Below, in pieces: positions 23,995-37,639 of a stretch of DNA of 64,000 bases (position 1 is its first letter; each line of letters opens with the position of its first letter). Below the pieces are notes generated by a model. It was given only the letters and a program-made list of their open reading frames with translations, did no database searches and was not told the origin of the DNA. Position numbers and translations under genes: made by a program. This DNA is from Cricetomys ansorgei (lineage: Eukaryota; Chordata; Mammalia; Rodentia; Nesomyidae): assembly GCA_026225945.1 (NCBI GenBank), contig JAMJFZ010000239.1, positions 24,577,501 to 24,641,500 of the forward strand, given 5' to 3'.

Positions 23995-24065
23995 GTGAGT
24001 GAACAGGATGGGGGCAGGGGGAACATGATCAATATACATTGTATGAAATAAATAAATAAAAACAT
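23995..24065 (+). mobile_element. LINE-1 3' tail, plus strand
   Basis: 'gatgggggcagggggaacat' then 'gatcaatatacattgtatga' and an (AAAT)n end, the characteristic 3' terminus of rodent LINE-1. Only about 70 bp remain; a B1 follows within a few bases. Confidence 0.7.
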
Positions 24066-24071
24066 CTAGTT

Positions 24072-24213
24072 GTGCTGGGCAGTGGTGGCACAGACCTTTA
24101 ATTCCAATGATCAGGAACAGACTCAGCCAGGTAAATCTCTATGAGTTCAAGGCCAGCCTGGTCTACAGAGTGAGTTCCAGGACAGCCAGAGTTAAAACGG
24201 AAACCCTGTCTAG

Positions 24214-24245
<32 letters not shown>

Positions 24246-24275
24246 GCAAAAAAACAAACAAACAAACAAAAAACA
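24072..24275 (+). mobile_element. B1 SINE, full-length, plus strand
   Basis: 'gctgggcagtggtggcaca' starts at 24074 and carries the Pol III A-box region. 'gagttcaaggccagcctgg' follows with the B-box-like region, then 'tctacagagtgagttccagg' and a long A-rich (AAAAC)n tail to about 24275. The body is 7SL-derived and mildly diverged. Confidence 0.93.
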
Positions 24276-24354
24276 CTTATATGATTTCAAATGGTCACCC
24301 TTGAAAACATTCTTATAAGTAACATTATGAAGCCTGAGCAGGCTGTTTTTAGAA

Positions 24355-24373
24355 ATACGTGTATATATGTGTA

Positions 24374-24417
<44 letters not shown>

Positions 24418-24460
24418 CATATATATATATACACACACATATGTATATATGCACTCATAT
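24355..24460. repeat. (TA)n/(TG)n microsatellite
   Basis: TGTA/TA tract with a pure (TA)n core at about 24379-24412 and a flanking ACAC/ATAT part. A low-complexity open frame on the minus strand is an artefact of the repeat. Confidence 0.9.
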
Positions 24461-24477
24461 ATAACTATTATAATTAA

Positions 24478-24600
24478 TAAAAGAAGCAGGCCATGAATTT
24501 GAAAGAGAGCAAGGAGGGGTAAATGGGAGGCTCAAAGGGAGGAAAGGGAACGGTAAAATAATATCATTCAATTATAATCTAAAAAATTAGAAGAAGTAAT
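24478..24600 (+). mobile_element. LINE-1 (Lx-like) 3' end, plus strand
   Basis: 'ggccatgaatttgaaagaga' then 'gcaaggaggggtaaatggga' and 'gagggaaagg'-type text form the terminal part of rodent LINE-1 3' UTR. It ends near 'tataatctaaaaaatta'. Confidence 0.8.
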
Positions 24601-24629
24601 ATTAGTTAGTTATATTTAATTTGGATGTA

Positions 24630-24830
24630 TGAATGTTTTGCCTTTGTATGATATGTAGCAAATAGATACCTGATGCACACAGAGATCAAAAGAGGGGTTT
24701 AGGATCCCTGGAAACTAGAGTTACAGATGATTGAGAGCTATAATATGGGGACTGAAAAATCAAATATGGGTCCTCTACAAGAGCAACAAGTGCTTTAAGC
24801 ACTGAGCCATTTTTCCAAACCTCCAGATAA
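24630..24830 (-). mobile_element. B3-type SINE, minus strand
   Basis: The order of blocks ('gatgcacacagagatcaaaa', 'ctctacaagagcaacaagtg', 'agcactgagccatttttcca') is a reverse B3/B2 SINE ending at its tRNA-like head. Confidence 0.8.
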
Positions 24831-25339
24831 CATTCTTGTTTCTCCATTTTATTGAATTTGACAGATCACAGCTTTATATATTCAATAATAATCTTTAAAT
24901 GAAATGCTGTTATAGCTGTTGGTTTTTCAATGTCAATCTTATCAAGTAGCTCCCTAAATTAAGCAGTTGCTTTTGGTAATAAAGTTCATATTTTCTGGAC
25001 TGGATGTTTTGTACATGTGTGCTTCTTCAGATGTTCAACGTCAACTTCTCTTTTTTTCCTTTTCTTTTGTCTGTTCTGAATATACCTACTGTGCTCTTTG
25101 AGAAGCAGATTTCAGTATTATATTCTGAATTAGACTTCAGTTTGTTTGGCTTGAAGTAATATAATTATCCAAATTTAAGAAACAGGGATACATAAAACAT
25201 GCATAGTATTAAGAAACAGTTTAACAGTCCACACTTCTTCAAGTGATTCTGAGGATATTTCATCTATTTCTGTTGTGAAACACAAGTTTTGGATATTCTT
25301 GAATATTTAATAACTGCTTTTAAAATCATTTATTATTTT

Positions 25340-25530
25340 TAATTATGGGATTGAACAAGATTTGCACATGTAAGTGCAAGTGTTGATAGAGTCCAGAAGA
25401 AGACTTCAGATGTCCTGCAGAAGTTATGTGCAGTTATAAGCTGAAATATGTTTTGGGAACCAAACTTAGGTCTCTTCCAAGAGCAGAATGGGTGTTGAAT
25501 CAGCAAACCACCTCTCCACCTCCTTTAAAA
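25340..25530 (-). mobile_element. B3-type SINE, minus strand
   Basis: 'agagtccagaagaagacttc', 'gggaaccaaacttaggtctc' and 'accacctctccacctcc' are in reverse B3 order. Older than the copy at 24.7 kb. Confidence 0.7.
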
Positions 25531-27730
25531 AGTTCATTAAGTAAACTCTACCTCTAAATTTTGGTCTGTTCCTGTATAAGAGAAGAACTTGTTTGTGGCA
25601 TCAATTACCATGGACAGAGCATCTCCCAAGGCAGGTATATTTCATTGGCCATGCTATAGCTGTTGTTTGTAGTGTTACTAACTAGGTCCCACAATTCTCA
25701 ACCTCCAGAGAAAACGAGTCTGCAGGTAAAACATGACAAGCATGACATATGTCATGAAGTGAGTCATTGTAGAATTTTCTGTGCATGTCTGTCCCTAAGA
25801 TGAAGACTAGGCAAAGGGACAGCTAGGAGCTTCTCACTGCAGTAGAGGACAGTAATAAACTATGAGCAAATGTCAGAAAAAGAACACATGGGAGAAACCT
25901 AATGTATTCTATGTTTACAGTGTTGAAAGAAAAAATAGTCAGTGTTCACTGAATTTCCTTTTAAACTTTGTAATAAAGTAATACACACACACACACAAAC
26001 AAACATATAATACACATATTATTGTAGTTGCAGATATTTAATTAATTTTAAATGAATAAAATTAATACCTAAAACACTTAAGCCCAACTACAAATAAATA
26101 TGCTATACATTTCTCTGTTCATTTCTTCTTCATTAATAGTTCTCAAATGTCATGTTTGTGTTTCATTTTAGTAAGCTGTATTAATCACTTTTTAAATCAA
26201 AGCAATTATCTTATGTAGTTGCCTATAGTTCTTCATATTTTGTGCTGATTTACATGATAACACTTCATTTTACAATATTTATCACAATACACCTAGAAAA
26301 GGGAAGTAATATTGATTTTATATACCTTAATGCCAGAAATCTCAATAATTTACTGATCTATTATTTCTAATAACAGTTTAAGAGGTTCTTTTGGATTTGA
26401 CACAGTCAAAATCAATTCATCTGTGATTAACATCACAAATTTCCTGCTTTTTCAATATTTGCCATTTTCAAAACCAGCCATTAGTGCATAGAAAGTTAAA
26501 CAGAATTTAAATTTGAGCACTCAATTGAAGCAAATCTTGGTGGACACAATTTTGCTTTTGTTCCTGGAAATTAAGCTGCTTTGGAAGACACCAAGCTAAT
26601 GGATCAAATTTCACATTAGCTCATTTTTATGCCTAGCAGGCTCACACTATCTTTTGGCTACAGGTTCTGGACAGTTTTATTTTGGGGCTGCTTGGTCTAC
26701 TCATAACTTCTCCTCTGACTACTTAAACTTGCCCCAGGATGTGCCTGGGACCCAAGAAGAAGCATATATATGACAATGAAAAAGTATAATGTACTAAATA
26801 CTTAGCCCTCACGTTTGCAAAACATCGTTTTCACTACATTGTATTGGATGTCGTAAACTTAAAAATCTCACCAATTTAGACAGAGGTACAATGACCCATG
26901 CCTAGAGTGAGTTTAAATTTCTCCAAGACCAAGGAAATTGAGATACTATTTCAGACATCTTGAAAAACTACAATTGTCCTGTTGTAGTATGTTGACTAAC
27001 ATCTCTGAAATAAAAGTTCCCTAGTTAGGTACACTTTTTTTTATTCTAATTCAAAAGAAACACTTAATATTTCCCCTTCAAGTATGTTACCCTATCCTGG
27101 GACTTTTGATAGTATTCTTGCAGTTTTAGAAATTTTTTGTCACTAAATTTTTACCATTACAAAGGAAAAATTTGTGCCTCTAGGAGATTGGACTCATTTT
27201 AATGTTGTTTATAAACTTGGGGTATAAGCCTGTGGTTTAGATTCTAATTCTTTGTTACAACATTGTGTTTAGATTTTGGTATCAAGTCTATCAAGTCTAA
27301 ACCCTAACCTGGACTCTCATTTTCTTCTATTTTCTGTAAAATGGTCTTTGTACAAATGATGAAACATCTTCACTACTTAGTAAACAGGCTAAATAATCAT
27401 TCAAGTAGAAATGGATGGTAAAATTTTGTTTTTGTCTATATTAAATAAATTTAGGAAGTGTAATATGCTTCAACTTTCAACTTCCGTTCTCTCTTATATC
27501 AATTTTCTTTTTCAAATATAGACATATTAATTATATCCTTCTTTCAATATTGACATCTTTTTATCTTCCATAGAGTTTTTAATATGAGTTATATGAGCTC
27601 ACACTTTGTTTCTTGATCTTTGTCCTTAAGTCTTTATATTTTTTGGATATTACTGAACCTTTTCATTGGTCCTCTATTATATTTCTGTTCATTACCCTCT
27701 GATTTTTTTAATGTTTCATATATTTATTTT
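25531..27730. other. Unrecognised sequence with a CA microsatellite and a 16-bp palindrome
   Basis: catgacatatgtcatg at 25741-25756 is a perfect palindrome. A short (CA)n lies at about 25983-25997. No exon or repeat family was recognised in the remainder. Confidence 0.5.
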
Positions 27731-27734
27731 TGTA

Positions 27735-27910
27735 GGTGGTGAGCATGCTACAGTGTGCATTTGCAGAGATCACAGGACAACTTTCAGCAGCTTGATTTTC
27801 CCCTGTACTATGCTGGTTCTGAGGGTCAAACTAGGATTATCAGGTTTGGCACCAAAAATCTTCCTCACTAGTCTTCTTGGGACTTTGCCTCTTTTCCACA
27901 ATGGTGAGTG
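27735..27910 (-). mobile_element. B3-type SINE, minus strand, old
   Basis: 'cagagatcacaggacaactt', 'ctggttctgagggtcaaact' and 'atcaggtttggcaccaa' follow B3 order in reverse. The 86-codon plus-strand frame across it is not a gene. Confidence 0.65.
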
Positions 27911-28496
27911 TAACTTATTGCTGTAGTATTCCTTGTACCTCTCTCATTTTCCTTTGTCATATACCACCAGACAAGATTTCCATGTGGATTCAAAATACTT
28001 TATCTTCCTCTGAAGAAATAATTATTTTCTTTTATGGAATACTACTCTTTTATTGCAGTACAACATGCTGATTTGTTGTATTTTTTTTAATTAAGAATAT
28101 AGTCACAAAACTACATATTGCTCAATAGTGCAATATTATTCCAGAGAAAGTCTATATAACTATGTTCTCAAAATTATATTGTCTGAAGTACTAAAATTAC
28201 CTAATTTTAAAATTACCCTAAAATTAATATCGATTAATTATAAAATATTAAAATTAATATTAGTACCTAGCAGAGTGGCATTTTCTCTAAATCCAGCAAC
28301 ACTTAGAAGGCAGAAACTAAATGATCAAGAATTGAAGGCCAACTGTATACACATAATTAAACAAACAAAGAAAAACACTCAAGAAAAAAAACCATAAGTG
28401 AAAAACAAACAAGATAATTTAATATTGCCATACTACTGCTAACTCAGTTTCACAGTAAACATTTCTTCAGTTTTTTTTTAAAATTTTCTTTTAAGC

Positions 28497-28518
28497 TTTT
28501 TTTTTTTTTTTTTTTTTT
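28497..28518. repeat. (T)22 homopolymer
   Basis: Run of T, preceded by another T-rich stretch at 28470-28496. Confidence 0.9.
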
Positions 28519-28640
28519 GAAATTAGCTTCTCCCAGGGATGAGCCCTTTTATTTGCTTCAATATTAAGCTGTCATCCCTGAAGCCATGTACACACAAACA
28601 ACAAAAACATATTTGGAAGGTTGAATTTACAATGTTGTTC

Positions 28641-28711
<71 letters not shown>
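28641..28711. repeat. (TG)n microsatellite, about 70 bp
   Basis: ATATAT leader followed by about 31 TG units with one TTTG interruption at about 28685. Alternating purine-pyrimidine sequence able to adopt Z-DNA. Confidence 0.95.
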
Positions 28712-28724
28712 CTTGAAGATACTG

Positions 28725-28860
28725 ATTTGAGAGTCCAGTTCTTGGGAAGGGTTGGAAGCAGGGTACCTGAGAAAGAATGGAGAGAAGAAAAGGAATGATA
28801 TAATTCTGTTTTAATTAAAAATGTATTGAAATCTTATTTTAAAAATCAAAATCAAAATAT
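28725..28860 (+). mobile_element. LINE-1 3' tail fragment, plus strand
   Basis: 'gggaagggttggaagcaggg' and 'gaaaaggaatgatataattc' match the degenerate purine-rich end of rodent LINE-1 3' UTR, followed by A-rich sequence. Confidence 0.5.
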
Positions 28861-28869
28861 TTATTGTTT

Positions 28870-29065
28870 TATGTATATGGCTGTTTTTCATGCATGCATG
28901 CCTGTGCACTGTGTACACGCACTGCCTGCATAGGACACAAGAGTATATCTAATCTGGCTTTGCAGACATTTGTAAGTCACCATGTGGGTGCTAGAAACTG
29001 AACCATGGTACTCTGGGAGAGCAGCCAATCCTCTTAACCGCTGAATCATTTCTTCAATCCCAATT
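28870..29065 (-). mobile_element. B3-type SINE, minus strand
   Basis: 'catgcatgcatgcctgtgca' followed by 'agtcaccatgtgggtgctag', 'gagagcagccaatcctctta' and 'accgctgaatcatttcttca'. Near-complete reverse B3 with its tRNA-like head at the right end. Confidence 0.88.
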
Positions 29066-30385
29066 TCTGTTTTTACACTATTGTTTTGTGTTTCATAACC
29101 TAACCTAAGCCAGTACAACATAATCAATTCTTACATCTTTTTCATTTTCCTTTTGAGTACACAAGGGACAGCTATTCCTCGTTCATCAGTATTTCTAATT
29201 ATGATATTTCAATTACAGGCATGCCACACAGAATTCTTACTCTCTTTTTCTATTCTGGTATCTTTAAAGCTGTTGTAAATGCTATTCTTCTTCCATCTGA
29301 TAAGATTCTTCTCTTGAATGATCTTTATATCTCCATAATCTATATTTAGCTAGAAAATATTTACATGATGCTTGTTGGATGCGTATGCGATATTTGAGGT
29401 GGAAGATTTGTGTGAAACAACTTGTCTGTCATTTCCAAAGTGGGAATCTAACATTCTGACAAGTAATCAAAACAGAAATGGGAGATTTTCCAGAGCCATC
29501 TTTCTTTTCATTCTTAAAGTACTGAGCTGTTAATCAGTTATTATATATTACTCTAATCTCTACAGATTTAAGTCTATACTGTTTGGTTAAATAATAGTAT
29601 CTAAAAATAAAACTACTAATGTTTGAGTTGCTTCAGTCTACATGAAATTCATCCAGACTGTCTATATTTTAGCTTCTGACTAAGCTGAAATATAATATCC
29701 TCTTCTGATACATTGATTGTTTATGATTGTTTGTTTAGCACATTTGGTAACATCTCCCGATATCCCATGCATTAGACATACCTCAATTAGGGGACTGTGG
29801 ATTTCAGAAGAAAACATAAATAATTAGTAATTATTAGATAATTATGTGCAATATAAGAATAGTGCAATATGCTCAAAATTTAGATCAATAATGAGACTAG
29901 AAGCTTGCCAGTTTTCCTGGCTTCTGTCCAGGAGTAAAGTCTATCTCTCTCCCATCTGGAGCATTTAGCAAAGTGTACCTCAGCAGTTGATAAATATGGC
30001 AAGGGAAGAAGAGAAAATGGAACAAAATCATAAAGTAAGAGAAGCAAATGTCAAACTGACAAGATTTTATGTAACAAAACATCCAGAGAGGAAAGCTGTC
30101 TTGTCTTACTAAATCTTTCACTGTAACATACATCTTTCTGGAATGTGCACTGCCAAGCTAGAACAGAAGGAAAACCAACACCAACTGCACAATGCAATTG
30201 AATCACTCAGTGAACTGACTTCTTTCATATCCAGAAAGTATGATAAGTGTGATAATAAAAGTTCAATCATAGCTGCTCAGTCTCTGGGAGAGCAGGAACT
30301 CCCTATGAAGTAGCTTAATAAAGGTGAATTAAGAGTCACGTATCCTTTTCAAACTAGAAATACATTATTTCTGTTTTTAATTTAA
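29066..30385. other. Unrecognised non-coding sequence
   Basis: No family or exon recognised. 30140-30340 is less repetitive, unique-looking sequence, but nothing identifies a function. Confidence 0.5.
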
Positions 30386-30389
30386 TTTA

Positions 30390-31030
30390 TTTTATTTTAA
30401 ATGTGTTTTTAATTGAAATAAAATTATATCACTTTCCCCTTCCTTATTTTTCTCATGCTACTCACAATAACCACAGATTAACAAAAACTCCAATACTAAC
30501 CAGGAGAAATATCCTTTATAAATGTTGGTCAGGGTAGTTCAAGTGACTCCCAAAACCATATAGATTATTGATTTATCCCTTGGTTACCTCTCATGATTTG
30601 AATGTGCATCAAGTTGCTGGAGATGCCAGATGTGAACATTTAGCATACAACTCAGACTGTTGTTGATGATTCAAGCTAGGTGTGATTTAAAGTCTTCTTC
30701 CTTTTGGTCTAGCCTCCATGATACAAGAAACTACTATACAGTCCTTCAAAGCTGCATCACCTAGGAATCATCACAATGGCCAGCATGACAAGATAACCAT
30801 CCATAAAGGTCTAATAAGTGTTACTCATATGTTGGTGACAACTAACAGCTCTCTAAATGGATTTAGGGGACCACTCAATGGGAAGGAAATGGTGTCTGGT
30901 ACTGGAAACCTAGCTAGCCTCCCAGAGCTCCTGATGTCCTGGACCTTTGAAAAGAATCGTTTACCATCACTGGCCGGATTAGCATAATCCCTCACTAAAT
31001 TTCTAGGTCTTAAAAAAGTGTAGCCTGATA
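30390..31030. mobile_element. Probable LINE-1-related rodent repeat
   Basis: 30392-30460 ('gaaataaaattatatcactt') resembles the common LINE-1 3' UTR start in reverse. 30700-31015 ('gaaactactatacagt', 'ctctctaaatggatttaggg', 'tggtactggaaacctagcta', 'attagcataatccctcacta') resembles a diverged rodent repeat I associate with LINE-1 3' UTR in the plus orientation. The two parts may be separate insertions. The 89-codon frame at 30718-30987 lies wholly in it. Confidence 0.45.
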
Positions 31031-32995
31031 GTATAGGTCATATGATGCAAAAGCCATATAAGTAAACAATTCTAAAGGTTAAAGAATGAACATTATTTAA
31101 AATGTCTTAAAGTACAACCGACTTATCATATCCAATCAGTAAATTCAAATTACAAATGAACCACCCAGGTAAAATTTAGTGACATCAAATTTGGCTATGT
31201 TTCCTGGAAAATCACAGTCTTTAAAATCTAGTGTTTCAATTATTTATTCCTCATATCTGTCAGAAAACTAGCCTAAACGTTTGGTAGATATCTAGCCATA
31301 TTGTTTCATCACTAATTCTTTTGAATGCTTTTAATTCACAGATATTACTTTAAGATAAATGACTCATTCTCACAGTATACTGTAATGGAAAAATAAATTG
31401 TCTATATATTTACATTGTAGGAGTCATTTAGCATATTTTGATATTATTTTTTTTCAAAGCAGTATGAATCAGTGAATGAATTCCCAGAAATGTCTTTGTC
31501 TTTAGAACTTATTAACAAATCATATTTTTTTAATATTAAAGAACAGGTCCTAGTGATATAAACTATACAGTACATATCTGTAAAAACTCAAAGGTTCTGC
31601 TAATTACTCTTAAAAAATGCAGGATTACTTAGGTATTTTTCATAAATAAAAAAAGTGAAAAAGTCCTTTGGCTTTTATTAAGAATAATACAATTACTTAA
31701 GAATCATTTGTGGATGATTTTTGTAGGAAGACTATCTTTTGGTGCCAGCCATAAGACTCCTTTTATGAAGGTAGGCTCTTCACTAGTCTCACACAGTGGT
31801 CTGTTGTCAAATCTCCCTGTCATTTGAATGACTTAAGCAAATGAACAGGAAAACAAATGCTGGGTTTGAGAAAGAAAAAAAATAAAATAAAGTCACAATG
31901 ATCTTACAACTGCTCAAACTTTCAATTCATAAGATTGGCAGTTTCCTTTCAAATGAATTCTCCATTGTTTAATGTCAACCAGAAGAGGAAGCAACAAGTA
32001 AAAGAATAATAGAAATAAACATAAGTGGAGAAATGTATTTGTACACTGTTACAAACAACATATTTAGTATCTATTTTCACTGTTTGGGTAGTTGGTAATA
32101 AATTAAACCCAAGTGAATGTGGAGTATTTACTTAATGAACTATTTTTGTAGATGAGACTAGCAAGCATACCAAAACAGAATTTAAAGATTAGGATTCCAG
32201 TTATATAATATTTATAATTCCTAATACTGCCTGCTGTGGGAAGTTTATTACGATTATGATTACTGTTGTTGTTATAAGAGGAAGCATTCATTATTAACAT
32301 TATTATTCACCATACATGATATTGCATGGGAGAGACTCATTCCTATGTACTCTTATATCTCCTTTAGATTAAAACTCAAATGTGTCAAACTAGTGCATTG
32401 CTATGTCCAAAATGCAAAAGAGAAAAATTCATAGGACAGATGGTTTCATTTTGCTAATAATTTCAAAGTTTTCAATCATGTTACTAAGAAAAGCTGTTCA
32501 CTTCATGGTGGACAGGAAGCATAAAGAACATTATAGTAAGGAGTAAGAGCAATGTGTAGTTCTGTCTTCCTAGTGACCTGATTTTCTAAATAGGTTATAC
32601 CTCACACCCTTGACTAGTTCCTGATAATATTGCCTGTTATCAATCCACCCATGAATCCATATTTCTGTTATATCAGAGTTCTCAGCCCAGCACTTCCCAA
32701 AATCCCATCAACTGCCAACTAAGACCATAGTACATGGTGCTATGGGGAACATTTCATTAAACCACAATGCCAGCCCTTTTATTGCTTTGATTTTATAAAA
32801 TATTCTTTGTATTGGTAAGCATGTGTCTCATCCCTACTTTTACCACTCATGTAAAATGTAATGTTATCATCAAGTGCATGCTAAAGTCACACCTACTGTT
32901 AAATGCCATTGTCATTATTTTCTTTCTCCCTGAAAGACATTGAGATTGTCAGATGTTGATCCCACTTCTAGAACTTAATCTTTATTTTTTTCATT
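31031..32995. other. AT-rich unrecognised sequence
   Basis: No gene or repeat family was identified over about 2 kb. Confidence 0.5.
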
Positions 32996-32999
32996 TTGT

Positions 33000-33240
33000 T
33001 TTTAATAAATTATTTGAACATTTTATGTAATGGATCTTGATTATATCAATCCCCAATCTCCTCATACAACTCCCTAGCATACACCAATTAACTCCATGTT
33101 CTTTCTTTGTTGTGTAGACAACTTACTGAGTCCACATAATGGTGCCTGCATATTGGATATGAAACTGTCTCCCAGGGCATGGGCAACCTATCACAGGCCA
33201 CACCTATAAAAGAAAAATAGTGACATTACCCTAGCAAGTA
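33000..33240 (-). mobile_element. LINE-1 3' UTR fragment, minus strand
   Basis: 'gggcatgggcaacctatcac' followed by 'aggccacacctataaaag' is a LINE-1 3' UTR block in reverse. It is preceded by the T-rich and 'caatccccaatctcctcata' part. Confidence 0.65.
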
Positions 33241-36200
33241 TTAGCAGGATTGCTTTTCAGTTAGGGGTGGGCTCTTCAAGGTAAAACTTTAACTAAGTTG
33301 TTCTTGTGCAGGCTATCCTTTAACTTACTAGAAGGAGACTCTCTGGAGACTTGACTTTGATTCTTGAATGGTTCTCTTTCCTTTCCCAGCCAAGCTGAAC
33401 TCAGCAGTGAGCAAAGAACATTTCATTCTAATTCTACCTGTATTTAACTACAAAAAGCATGCATATACTAACTCCTAACACATGTTGTTGAATCCATGAT
33501 GTGACATGAAATCTCAAACAGTAAGAGCTCGTTTCTGTATATGAATATTAGAAGATATTTTGTTTTTCAAATTAAGAACATGAGAAAAATTCCATAAAGT
33601 GAGTGTACATAAATCACTCTAGTCTGAAGGAGTTTGTCCGTCTATAACTAAAACCTAACAACTTCATTAACCATACAAAATTAAATGACTGTAAGGCTAG
33701 CTAACATAGTGCTTCCCCACAGTTAAATTAATATGGTTGTTTGAAATTAACACAATATTACTTAACAAACCTGGCAATCAACTGTTATTATTGAGCTCAC
33801 AGGTGTTAGGTCTCTGCCACTTAATAAGGGACAATTATATATATATATTACCATAAATATATGGTAATACATTTTATAAAATAAGTCTCGATGGAATTTC
33901 ATGATGTTATATTAAAAACAAAAGCTTTGTCTAAATAGATTATACAAGAGGTCATATGATTTTAATGGAAAGGAAGAAAAAAGAGAGACAAAAGGAAAGT
34001 AAACTTTGAAGAAGGAGATCAATATCATTGACGTTTACCTCTCCTATAAATATGACAATATAGTGAGTAACCAAAGTAACACTCACTAACATGTGATACT
34101 GCAATACACAAAGCAATTTGTAAATAATAGTCTTAATTAACTTGTTTATTTAAAATTGCAAATTATTCTCAGAGGAAAAGAGTTATAAATGCATTTCGGA
34201 GGAGTAAACATCATGATTAAAGGACTCAAAAATGTCTGGCACTGAAAAGAATGCATCAAAATATGGGGAATGACTGGTAACAAATAAGAGAAAGTAAAGT
34301 CAGAAAAACACAATTTAGAACTTGAATGTCACGTAAGACATTTGAACTGGATGACTTCTTAGTAAAATCTTCAAAGTAATATAAGCCAACAGAGTGTGCA
34401 GAACAAATATATCTTTTAGAAATAGAAAAGCTTCAGCAAGGCATGGGTCAAGCTGAGTAGTGTGGACAGAGATATTGGAAAAAGAAGAGACGAGAAATAG
34501 AGAAAGTCATGGAAAGTAGCTTAGCAATGACACTTTTTCTTGTCTTGGAAATATGAAGATGGATAAGAAGCCCATGTTAGAGAGATGGATATAAACAGAA
34601 ATGCTTCTAAAATTATAAAAATGTGAGTAATGTTTCATACCTCTGAGTGTGACTGGTTTGAACACATTAATAATAAACTCAAAGTCACCCATAATGTGTT
34701 AGTGTTGCATTAGGAAAAACATTAAAGCACTTCTCCTTTATGTAATTTAACCAGAAGCAAGCCCAGTTTGGAATTCTTTGCTTTGTCTTCGAGCAACTTC
34801 TGTCATCCCTGTCTGTCTGAATAAGTCTGAATCTGTGTCTATCTAAAGGCTCATTTGTGAATCTGTCTCTGGATGTCTGTCACAAACAAAGGGCTTTGCT
34901 CCCCGTTCCATTAAACAGCACATAATGGACCACATGAGAAAGGAATGAGGGATAGTTTACAGGAATCTTTAACAGATTTTTACAAGGGATTAAGTCAATG
35001 ACTACAACTGACACCAGCAGACCCAGATAACAAAGAAACAAACACGCTTTAACAATGTCTGAACAATGCTACTTTCAACATTATGATAAATTTTCATTTT
35101 ATGGGGGCACTTTCAGCCTATTTTCTGTTTCCACCAAATGATTATCTTAACACACATGCTTTTCTTTGGGTCAGAGGCATGGAAGAGTACATGATTTAAG
35201 ATTGCAGCTATGCATCAGCTTATGATGCAAACGTTGATTACAAGGGAAATCTAAGACAAATAAATTTGGTGGTTACATTGTTCTTCTAAAGGTAGGTTAA
35301 ACACACAGGCTGAGTACACAGTAGGGCACTTAAGTCTTCAGACTTAAGAGACCTTAAGGTATGTTATTAACTTTGGCTGTGAGGTCCAACAATAGTTCAA
35401 GTGTCTTAAAATGTAAGGAGTATTTTCATAGTGTTGTTTTGCCACATCTAAGTCTGCAGTATGGGAGAGTTAAATATAATAAGCAGAAGAGATAATACTA
35501 GTGAGAGATTAATTCCAGAGAAAGAGACTTGCCAGGGTAGTAAGGGTAGAAGACAATGAACACATCACAGAAAACACAGCAGGAGAAATTTCCTAAGAAA
35601 GAATCCAGTGTCTAAGCAGGAAGCTGCTCACTGCTGGACCAACTGCTGGTGTTTGAAAACATGGGAACACCAATTCACCTGGGAAGAAAATGAAATGAGG
35701 AGTTGATTCATTCACAGAAAACTAAGGAAACAAATGTTCAATTTTAAGTACCTTTAAAATATGCAAACATTTTTTCTAATAGAAAAAAGAAAATAGGAAA
35801 TATATATGGAGAATATTTCAAGCATGGCATCAAAAATCAAAATTGGAAAAAAACACTATAAAGGTAGGTGTACTGTCTTTTATTAGGCTAAACATATGAT
35901 CAGAGAACACACAATGCTCAATAATACTCTTCTGAATTAAATAGAATTTACCAGTAAACAGTTTGGAGATGAAGTTTTAACTTTTGCCACCATCTATGTG
36001 GAGCCTTGATTTATTTTACATTTCTATGAAGGAAATGCATGCTGCACTAATTTCTTGAGGAATGAGATGGAGATGTGTAATGTACCAGTGGGTATGATAT
36101 GTAAATGCCACTCACGGATCACAAAATCCACTGTCATACAGGTCCTGTGATTAGACTTCAGGCCTCACAGATCACCAGATGTATTTGATCATTTAATGAA

Positions 36201-36565
36201 TCTGATAATAGATGTTTAAAAATATCACTACTTTATTTCTCTGCTTGACAACTTACTTAAAAGTATAGCCTAGGGGGCAAAATTCAGAATTAGAGCATTT
36301 CAAATACAAAAGCAAAGTAGACAGAGATATATTACAACTGATGATTTATTTCATATAACATGAATAGTCTTTTATATCAAACCTGGTAATTTATGCAAAT
36401 TACAATACTTAAAATTAATTTTATATTTATTTATATTTTTTTCTATTCGCTTTTTATATCTTTTACATTTTAGAAACATTTTAAGGACTTTATTTTTCAA
36501 TGATTTTTTTCATAAATTCCTTGAGAATTTCATACAATGTATTTGTTGTGTACCAATTTTCTCCA
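33241..36565. other. Unrecognised sequence with small hairpins
   Basis: Perfect inverted repeats occur at 33846-33869 (10-bp arms, 4-nt loop) and 35329-35348 (9-bp arms, 2-nt loop). No exon or repeat family was recognised. The sequence is mostly AT-rich. Confidence 0.5.
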
Positions 36566-36569
36566 TGAT

Positions 36570-37505
36570 TATTACATTCTGTCCTGTAGGTAAGCTCCTT
36601 AAAACAGAAAGTAAAGAACTTGAAACAGCTACAGAAGTCCCAGAAACTGGCCAAAGTCTCCAGGTCCCTTTCTCCCAAGGGTAAACAATGACAATGGCTC
36701 AGACCATCTGCCTGGAAGAAGAAGCAGAAACAATCCAAGCTGCCTGAAAGAGGTTTATTTTAGATCAACTGAATCACTTGGCAAGGGCAGTCTCCAATCT
36801 GCTGAGCTGCTATAGGTTGTGCCCTGTGTTCCAGGTTCCCAGCTTTTATGAGCTGTTACCCATACTGTACTGGGTTTTGGTGATACAGCTGTCTTTGAGT
36901 CATTTCTGCTTCTATAAGTAACCTCTCACCTAATATTCCCATAAGTAATCTCAGGAAACTCATTGATTCACAAAGTTGGACTTTAGTGGTGAGAAGACTC
37001 AATCAAGAAGCTTCTCGGCTCCCTTGTCCTTGAAAGAGAACAAAGAGTAGAATGTCAGCTAAAAAGCTAAACTTAATTCCAACTCCTCATAGTCTCTCCC
37101 CTACCCTCAGGAGCATCTAGTCCAGTAGTGCTACTCCCCCCGTTCCTGAGAACAGGCTTATCAGAAACTTCCCAACCTCTCTGTGCACATTCTTAGTTAT
37201 AGTTTTCCTGCCTCCTCACCCCTGCCTTGTGGTCACCACACCCAGTCAATACCTACCAATCATTTTAGAAGTCAACCTCCTGGGGCCAATCCTGAAAAGC
37301 CAAGAGATGTAAGTCCCTGCTTGCCTTAGTTTCCTACACAAACTCAACTCCTCCTGTGAGTAAGGCTACCACCTCACCTGCTGTGTTTGGCCTGGGCTCA
37401 GCCTGGCTGAATTAAAGTCTGAGTCTGAATTAAAGAGACCCTGTGTGTTTTGCATCAGATTGGACTCCTTGGTGGTTATGGGATCTGAACGTGGGCATAA
37501 CAGTG
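36570..37505 (+). mobile_element. Probable endogenous retrovirus LTR, plus strand
   Basis: A GC-richer block of about 0.9 kb. The 3' end looks like a retroviral R-U5: duplicated 'gaattaaag' near 37409-37434, then 'ttggactccttggtggttat' and a terminal 'gggcataaca'. LTRs normally end in CA. The 5' boundary is approximate. No gag, pol or env sequence is seen on either side, so it would be a solo LTR. Family unassigned. Confidence 0.55.
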
Positions 37506-37639
37506 GTACCCATATTTTGGTCTATAATGGGCTCCCTATCTCAATGAGTAGACGGCTGTGTGTTGTGTCTCCAGAGGAAAAGTCTTGTCCTTTAACAATG
37601 TTTTGTTATTTCTCTCTCTTTCCTGACTTCCTCTGAATC

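Noticed and set aside
24355..24460. 82-codon minus-strand frame rich in Y/I
   Set aside because: Produced by the TA/TG microsatellite.
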